Notes under the pieces: generated by a model
What the model was told of the DNA's origin: nothing
The model's database searches: none
What the model saw: only the letters and a program-made list of their open reading frames with translations
Origin: Branchipolynoe longqiensis
Lineage: Eukaryota; Annelida; Polychaeta; Phyllodocida; Polynoidae
NCBI GenBank assembly: GCA_030323885.1
Contig: CM059197.1
Coordinates: 32,815,884-32,879,883 of the forward strand
DNA length: 64,000 nucleotides
Direction: 5' to 3'
Position numbers and translations under genes: made by a program
Shown: positions 62,862 to 64,000 of the stretch, piece after piece
Layout: each line of letters starts with the position of its first letter
How positions within the stretch are numbered: position 1 is the stretch's first letter

Positions 62862-63090
62862 TTTGAGCTTTTCTCTAGCAAAGCAGGATTGTCCCATAAA
62901 ACTAGTAAAAGCATTAGCTTTTCAAAACTATAACACACAATTTGTATCTACATATCTAAATATCTAACTTAGATACTGATGCACTTGTTATGCATGTGTT
63001 GGTGCCTAGAATCGAATACTAAATCGATTCAATAGAACCTGTAATTTATTATGCTGAAACCTATGATGCCAGAACTTGAAGCATGTATTG
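62862..63090. mobile_element. MITE-T variant, right end missing
   Basis: CAGGATTGTCCCATAAAAC, GCATTAGCTTTTCAAAAC, ACTTAGATACTGATGCAC, TAGAACCTGTAATTTATTATG. Shares the GCATTAGCTTTTC block with 59920. Confidence 0.75.
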
Positions 63091-63125
63091 TTGTTGCATT
63101 CCGGGGTGCGTCTAGTATTAGTATG

Positions 63126-63512
63126 CCAGTGTAGCAGTAAATCGCAAACCCTCTAAATCGCAAACATCCACTTGTGAATTCCTAGGAAATTGCAAACGCT
63201 CATGCTAGATATGGGCATGGGGGGGGGTGCGATTTTCTAGGAAATCAAATATCCCCCCTGGAAATAGCAAATCCCTTATGTTTGGCAGTCTTTATCCTAA
63301 TGAAAACATCTTTGCGATAGCCGAATTCGTAATTCTGACCGCAGATGCCTTGAAAATGCCCTTAATTCACAGATGTGGCCACTGTGGCCATTCTAAAGGC
63401 CAGGTAAACAGTAGTCGGGTTCCAGTACCCATGTTTTCCACTAGGTGGCGACCTCTGTCAGGCTAGGTAAGGAGGTGCAGCAATATCCTGGTATTATCAC
63501 TCAGTTTCAGGA
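63126..63512. mobile_element. MITE-Z, right end replaced
   Basis: CCAGTGTAGCAGTAAATCGC start, AAATCGCAAAC words, and the 46.4-kb central block (TTTGGCAGTCTTTATCC, ATTCACAGATGTGGCC). A 57-base insertion at 63409-63466 carries CCACTAGGTGGCGAC and is bounded by AGGTAA. The family right end is absent; another repeat begins at 63513. Confidence 0.78.
63438..63455 (+). promoter_or_regulatory. CTCF-like motif in the MITE-Z insertion
   Basis: CCACTAGGTGGCGACCTC is a close match to the animal CTCF core. It is absent from the 46-kb MITE-Z copy. Confidence 0.3.
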
Positions 63513-63760
63513 TCAGGGGCCGTATGCAGGAGTCAGTGTTAGCGGGTTTTGGTGTTAGAGTCTGTTACCGTTTAGCTATTACCGAAATCGGGAACTGTGT
63601 CAAGTCGTATGCAGGAGCGCGTAACACTAACATTTTAGCTAAACGTGAAATTATTTATAGATTTGGGAAATCCCTCTGCGTTTGTAGCCAGATATTAGGC
63701 TCAAATCTACTGAATGCGATCATATTTAACAGAATTACATACGCAATAAGTGAAATTTGA
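63513..63760. mobile_element. Left part of an unclassified repeat (GGGGCCGTATGCAGGAG)
   Basis: GTATGCAGGAGTCAGTGTTAG at 63520 and GTATGCAGGAGCGCGTAAC at 63608 are direct repeats; TTAGCTATTACCG and TTTAGCTAAACG follow. It probably belongs with the palindrome to its right or continues past the window. Confidence 0.4.
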
Positions 63761-64000
63761 CCAATTTAACCCTAAATCCGAAGCATTATTAAGGTTACCG
63801 CCGTATTGGCGGCGATATTAATAGTTATATTTTCGAATCGACGAGCGTAAAGTAAACAAATCGCCGCCGCCGCCAGTATGGAATGCAGCGGCGGCGGCGA
63901 TTTGTTTACATTACGTTCGTCGATTCGAAAATATAACTAGTAATATCGCCGCCAATGCGGCGGTTAGCCTTAAGGAAGGTTCGAATTTAGGGTTAATTTG
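63761..64000. mobile_element. Foldback palindrome, ~109-bp arms, 13-bp loop
   Basis: Left arm 63766-63874 (TTAACCCTAAATCCGAAG ... AAATCGCCGCCGCCGCC), loop 63875-63887, right arm 63888-63997 (GCGGCGGCGGCGATTTG ... GAATTTAGGGTTAA). Arms differ at only about 10-12 positions by eye. Complete or nearly so at the window edge; a foldback MITE is the likeliest identity. Confidence 0.85.

Noticed and set aside
63766..64000. Telomeric repeats (TTAGGGTTA at the palindrome ends)
   Set aside because: Only one and a half units, as part of the inverted arms; not an array.

Overview
The window is eukaryotic intergenic or intronic DNA with no intact host gene that I can support. It is almost certainly from an invertebrate animal, most likely a mollusc or other lophotrochozoan. 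The clues are tRNA-derived SINEs with internal pol III boxes, many short terminal-inverted-repeat (TIR) elements, long micro- and minisatellites, LINE 3' ends, and a dispersed SINE at 34.2 kb whose 3' half resembles one I associate with molluscan genomes. That last point is recall, not a search result. The longest open frames (423, 317, 280 and 242 codons) all lie on tandem repeats and are not convincing genes.

Family names below are local. SINE-A is a tRNA-like head plus a ~250 bp body ending in GATGTTGCCAGGACGTAAAA; about 20 full, partial or fragmentary copies are present. SINE-B has the same head and first body part but a different 3' end with poly(A). SINE-C and SINE-D are two other tRNA-derived families. 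MITE-P has CAGTAAAACC ends, TA target duplications and is ~180 bp (pogo/Tc1-mariner-like). MITE-T has AGTTGCATAGTCCGATG ends inside TTAA and is ~340 bp (piggyBac-like by target site). MITE-H is a group with ACCCCTGTCACAC or GGCCCTGTCACAC ends and TTA/TAA duplications (PIF/Harbinger-like by target site). MITE-Z has CCGGTGTAG ends.

Layout. 0-8 kb: SINEs, a broken LINE (C-terminal reverse-transcriptase region, minus strand), a 72-bp tandem array at 3.9-4.7 kb, and a 1-kb TIR element at 4.8-5.9 kb carrying a LINE insertion. 8-18 kb: mainly GT-, G- and CT-rich satellites, a decayed 5S rRNA copy at 15.3 kb, and GC-rich unique patches with promoter-like motifs. 19-25 kb: SINEs and a 24-bp minisatellite of ~60 units. 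25-32 kb: nested MITEs, a G-rich minisatellite, a 10-bp AT satellite, and a three-level nest at 31.3-32.0 kb. 32-42 kb: SINEs and several MITE-H elements whose interiors are saturated with one short word. 42-54 kb: an ATTGCAATGCA satellite, more SINEs, MITE-Z, and a SINE that has grown a minisatellite. 54-64 kb: C-rich satellite, MITE-T with a nested MITE-H or SINE, promoter-like patches near 58.6 and 59.2 kb, and a near-perfect foldback palindrome at the right edge.

The elements do not form a pathway. What the sequence records is their order of arrival: several insertions sit inside others with readable target-site duplications. No transposase and no complete reverse transcriptase is present, so every mobile element here is non-autonomous or truncated. 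The most unusual feature is the MITE-H group, in which different families share end sequences and a 3-bp target but each is filled with its own short word (ACGT, CCGGAC, GGTCGG, GGCGCC).
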